Origin: Candidatus Acidulodesulfobacterium ferriphilum
GTDB lineage: Bacteria > SZUA-79 > Acidulodesulfobacterales > Acidulodesulfobacteraceae
Direction: 5' to 3'
Assembly: GCA_004195035.1 (NCBI GenBank)
Contig: SGBD01000001.1
Location: forward strand, 540,368 to 604,367
Length of the DNA stretch: 64,000 nucleotides
Positions within the stretch are counted from its first letter, which is position 1. Each line of letters starts with the position of its first letter. The position numbers were made by a program, and so were the translations under genes. Shown here piece by piece: positions 62,156 to 64,000 of the stretch. The notes below the pieces were generated by a model that worked only from the letters and a program-made list of their open reading frames with translations, was not told where the DNA came from and made no database searches.

Positions 62156-62282
62156 TTTTACTCCTCTAAAATTATTTACTTAGTTTTAACTGGTTTATGC
62201 GCCATTATAGCATAACGGAAATCATAATGGCACGATAAAGGATTATTTGAGAGGTCTTTATGTGTAGAATTCATTTATATCT

Positions 62283-62867
62283 TTAACTCCCGAAATAACC
62301 GGTTACCGAAACCAAATCCAGTACGCGTCCTTTCATCGCGTTTATAAGTTCTCCCGCGTTTACCCCCCTGCCTGATTCTAATTTTGCGCTAAGAGCGTAT
62401 AAAGTTATAAAATACCTGTGGGGTTTGCCCTGCGGGGGACACGGCCCTCCGTAACCAGTGTTGCCGAAACCGTTAATCCCCTGCGCATAAAAGCCGTTAA
62501 CGGCGCGGCGGCTTGGGGATATGCCTTCTTTAAGGCTTCTTGCGTTACCGGGTATATTGTAAATCAACCAGTGGTAGAAAACGCCTCCGGGCGCATCCAT
62601 GTCTTTCATTATTACGGCGAAGGTCTTCGTTCCGGCGGGAACATTCGTCCATGACAGCGAAGGAGAAAGATTGCTTCCTTCGCAGGTGTAAATAGCAGGT
62701 ATAACCCCGCCGCTTTTAAAAGAGCCGGTTGTCAGTTTTAAGGCAAGAGCGGGAGCAGGAAATACGAAATTTAAAGTTATGTTAAAAATTACCGTGAAAA
62801 ACAGGCCTATTAATACGGGGAATACGGGGAGTATTTTAATTTTACTTATGCTATATTCTTTAGACAT
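62283..62867 (-). CDS. YbhB/YbcL-family (PEBP, Raf kinase inhibitor-like) protein
   Basis: A 194-residue phosphatidylethanolamine-binding-protein-like protein with an N-terminal signal peptide or anchor (hydrophobic about residues 13-40). The PEBP motifs are clear: IPAIYTCEGSNLSPSLSW, KDMDAPGGVFYHWLIYN and GPCPPQGKPHRYFITLYAL. Bacterial members are periplasmic or cytoplasmic and of uncertain role. The signal segment suggests the periplasm. Confidence 0.9.
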   Translation of the reverse strand: MSKEYSISKIKILPVFPVLIGLFFTVIFNITLNFVFPAPALALKLTTGSFKSGGVIPAIYTCEGSNLSPSLSWTNVPAGTKTFAVIMKDMDAPGGVFYHWLIYNIPGNARSLKEGISPSRRAVNGFYAQGINGFGNTGYGGPCPPQGKPHRYFITLYALSAKLESGRGVNAGELINAMKGRVLDLVSVTGYFGS

Positions 62868-62905
62868 TTCCGTCCTTCCGAATTAAACCAATTAACGATT
62901 ATTTA

Positions 62906-63529
62906 TTATTTATCCAGAATAATATCGTTAAAATGTTCCCCTAATTCTTTAGACCTTGCTTCGGTTACCCTTTTATACCGCTTGCCCCCGTCTTCCCAGT
63001 CTGCTTCTACCCCGTATGCGGCTTTAACAAATCCGACAGCCCTTACGGCATCCGCAAGAGCCTCTTTATCATCCGTACCGTAAATCTTAACCGGACTGCC
63101 TATCGCAACCGTATGGGGCGGAACGAGAAAACCCTTCGGAATAACGGTATTGGCATGGACGAAGGCCGAAACGGCGACCACGGCTCCGGATTGGATAATA
63201 GCACCGTGCAAAATTGTAGCCCCGGTTGCGATGAACGAATTGGGTCCTACGGTGCATCCCAAAAGCGTTGCATGCGGCCCAACATTGACGTTATTTCCGA
63301 TTATAACGGGATTATTTTTATCAGGTAAGGCGGTAGCCCTGATAACGGCATTTTCTAAAATTATAACGCATTCGCCTATTTCTATATGGGAACCCTCGGA
63401 ATCTAATACCGCCCCGTACATTATGCGGGAGTCTTTCCCTATGCCGACCTTTCCGCAAACTACCGCTGTAGGGGCGACAAAGACGGAATGGCCTATTTGA
63501 GGCTCAAAACCCCGGTGCCTGATTATCAT
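62906..63529 (-). CDS. Left-handed beta-helix protein of the gamma-carbonic-anhydrase-like family
   Basis: A 207-residue hexapeptide-repeat protein with the overall gamma-carbonic-anhydrase/PaaY layout (VFVAPTAVVCGKVGIGKDSRI, VIIGNNVNVGPHATLLGCTV). However, the three zinc histidines appear to be missing. The usual VH is replaced in VIRAT, and the GHxAxLHG signature reads GPHATLLG. It is therefore probably not an active carbonic anhydrase; a structural or acyltransferase-like role is possible. Its 3' neighbour is the PEBP gene; its start overlaps the truncated HTH gene by 26 bases. Confidence 0.85.
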   Translation of the reverse strand: MIIRHRGFEPQIGHSVFVAPTAVVCGKVGIGKDSRIMYGAVLDSEGSHIEIGECVIILENAVIRATALPDKNNPVIIGNNVNVGPHATLLGCTVGPNSFIATGATILHGAIIQSGAVVAVSAFVHANTVIPKGFLVPPHTVAIGSPVKIYGTDDKEALADAVRAVGFVKAAYGVEADWEDGGKRYKRVTEARSKELGEHFNDIILDK

Positions 63530-63698
63530 TATTTAGATGTTTCCTTATTTTATCTTTAACGGTTAAATTAAAACTTAACCTCGCGGTTATGCCGAAAGCT
63601 TTTGCTACTTTCTGTATAGTATCTATTCCTATATTGACGTTTCCGTTTTCGATTCTCGAAATTACGGCTTGAGTAGTTCCGATCTTTACCCCATTCAT
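63504..63698 (-). CDS. Short XRE-type helix-turn-helix protein, possibly N-truncated
   Basis: A 64-residue protein holding the second half of an XRE/Cro HTH: IGTTQAVISRIENGNVNIGID then TIQKVAKAFGI. Typical members start 20-30 residues earlier with the first two helices, which are missing here. It starts at an ATG with only weak ribosome-binding signal. An 18-base palindrome lies eight bases upstream and could be its operator. It could be a functional mini-repressor or a remnant of a toxin-antitoxin regulator. Confidence 0.6.
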   Translation of the reverse strand: MNGVKIGTTQAVISRIENGNVNIGIDTIQKVAKAFGITARLSFNLTVKDKIRKHLNNDNQAPGF

Positions 63699-63706
63699 TA
63701 TAATGT

Positions 63707-63724
63707 TATATCTTATAAGATATA
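63707..63724. promoter_or_regulatory. 18-base perfect palindrome upstream of the HTH gene
   Basis: TATATCTTATAAGATATA is symmetrical and lies directly before the HTH start, a suitable place for an autoregulatory operator. Confidence 0.45.
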
Positions 63725-63760
63725 AAAATCAAGGAAATATTTATCTTTTCATCCATAAAT

Positions 63761-64000
63761 CTAATTTATTTCTCCTTCGGCGCTTATGCTTTTAGGTTCA
63801 CTGTTTCTAACATCGCTCATGCTCTTTACCGCCGTTATTCTCAAAGCCTTGCGCTGATAAATGTTATTTAAAACCAGCGCGGCAATAACAAGCAAGGCGC
63901 CCGACATTTCGAAAAGGGTTACTTTGCGCCCCGATAACGAAGCAATTATCAGAGTCGTTACCGGCACCGCATTAATAAACAGAACCCCGTTAACGGGTCC
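63761..64000 (-). CDS. EamA/DMT-family transporter, C-terminal part (5' end beyond window)
   Basis: The reading frame enters from the right edge, so only the last 79 residues are visible. It begins GPVNGVLFINAVPVTTLIIA and has two hydrophobic segments, the second being MSGALLVIAALVLNN, the typical last helix of EamA-type drug/metabolite exporters. A polar tail ends the protein. The substrate is unknown. Confidence 0.75.
   Translation of the reverse strand, partial: GPVNGVLFINAVPVTTLIIASLSGRKVTLFEMSGALLVIAALVLNNIYQRKALRITAVKSMSDVRNSEPKSISAEGEIN

Noticed and set aside
1-64000. tRNA, rRNA and SRP RNA genes
   Set aside because: All intergenic gaps were looked over for cloverleaf and GTTCGAATC-type features or the SRP GGAA/GNAR fold; none was convincing.

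Overview
The window is 64 kb of AT-rich bacterial chromosome, densely packed and mostly ordinary in gene content. A trypsin-like HtrA protease, a CoA-dehydratase activase-like protein, a two-gene pyruvate carboxylase, a GlcD/GlcF-type oxidase, a DsrE-family protein, a molybdopterin oxidoreductase and FabK in place of FabI suggest a Gram-negative, probably anaerobic bacterium. An uncultured deltaproteobacteria-like lineage would fit, but this is a low-confidence guess: no rRNA gene is present. Several genes start with TTG or GTG and many lack a clear Shine-Dalgarno site.

Layout. 1-2 kb: HtrA (cut by the left edge) and an activase-like protein. 2.2-6 kb: lipid kinase, then glcF/glcD. 6.1-8.3 kb: rdgB, rph, a TusA-like gene with an in-frame TGA, nusB. 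8.3-12.5 kb: riboflavin genes ribH, ribBA, ribE, ribD and then nrdR. 12.5-14.3 kb: glyA, rpiB. 14.3-21 kb: a nearly complete fatty-acid synthesis cluster (fabF, acpP, fabG, fabD, fabK, fabH, plsX, rpmF). 21-23.6 kb: valS. 23.9-26.5 kb: dnaX, ybaB, recR. 26.5-32.1 kb: a complete type II-C CRISPR-Cas locus (array, cas2, cas1, cas9, tracrRNA), followed by a PemK/MazF-type toxin-antitoxin pair. 33-37.2 kb: ffh, rpsP, rimM, trmD, rplS, a coiled-coil protein and acyP. 37.3-43.2 kb: rsmI, a split NAD synthetase, yraN, rnhB, gltX and a MEMO-family gene. 43.4-46.8 kb: pyruvate carboxylase subunits. 47-56.5 kb: assorted housekeeping genes (hisS, tpiA, ileS) and a cobalt/nickel transporter under a cobalamin riboswitch. 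56.5-64 kb: accessory genes, including a small secreted repeat protein, a pseudopilin, a molybdopterin oxidoreductase, an ATPase remnant, a truncated HTH gene and a transporter cut by the right edge.

Two observations stand out. First, between nusB and rph lies a complete 85-codon TusA/SirA-family gene. Its single in-frame TGA falls exactly on the conserved catalytic cysteine of the family. A hairpin with a GGUC tetraloop starts its loop 17 bases after the UGA, which fits a bacterial SECIS element. This is most likely a selenocysteine-containing TusA-like protein that standard gene callers would miss.

Second, every CRISPR repeat ends in a perfect extended -10 promoter (TGGTATAAT), so each spacer probably has its own promoter. 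One extra perfect repeat, placed 4 bases after recR, sits directly in front of a 107-aa signal-peptide protein gene, which in turn is followed by the first repeat of the main array. A protein-coding gene therefore occupies the place of a spacer, apparently driven by a CRISPR repeat, and its mRNA should run into another repeat that tracrRNA can pair with. The tracrRNA (anti-repeat, hairpins, terminator) can be read directly at 31968-32080. Its promoter and that of cas9 are back to back and share a palindromic -35 region.

Several families of small palindromic repeats are scattered between genes. One copy is inserted in frame inside ribE. Another family folds into a cloverleaf whose stems covary between its two copies, which lie upstream of gltX and ileS.
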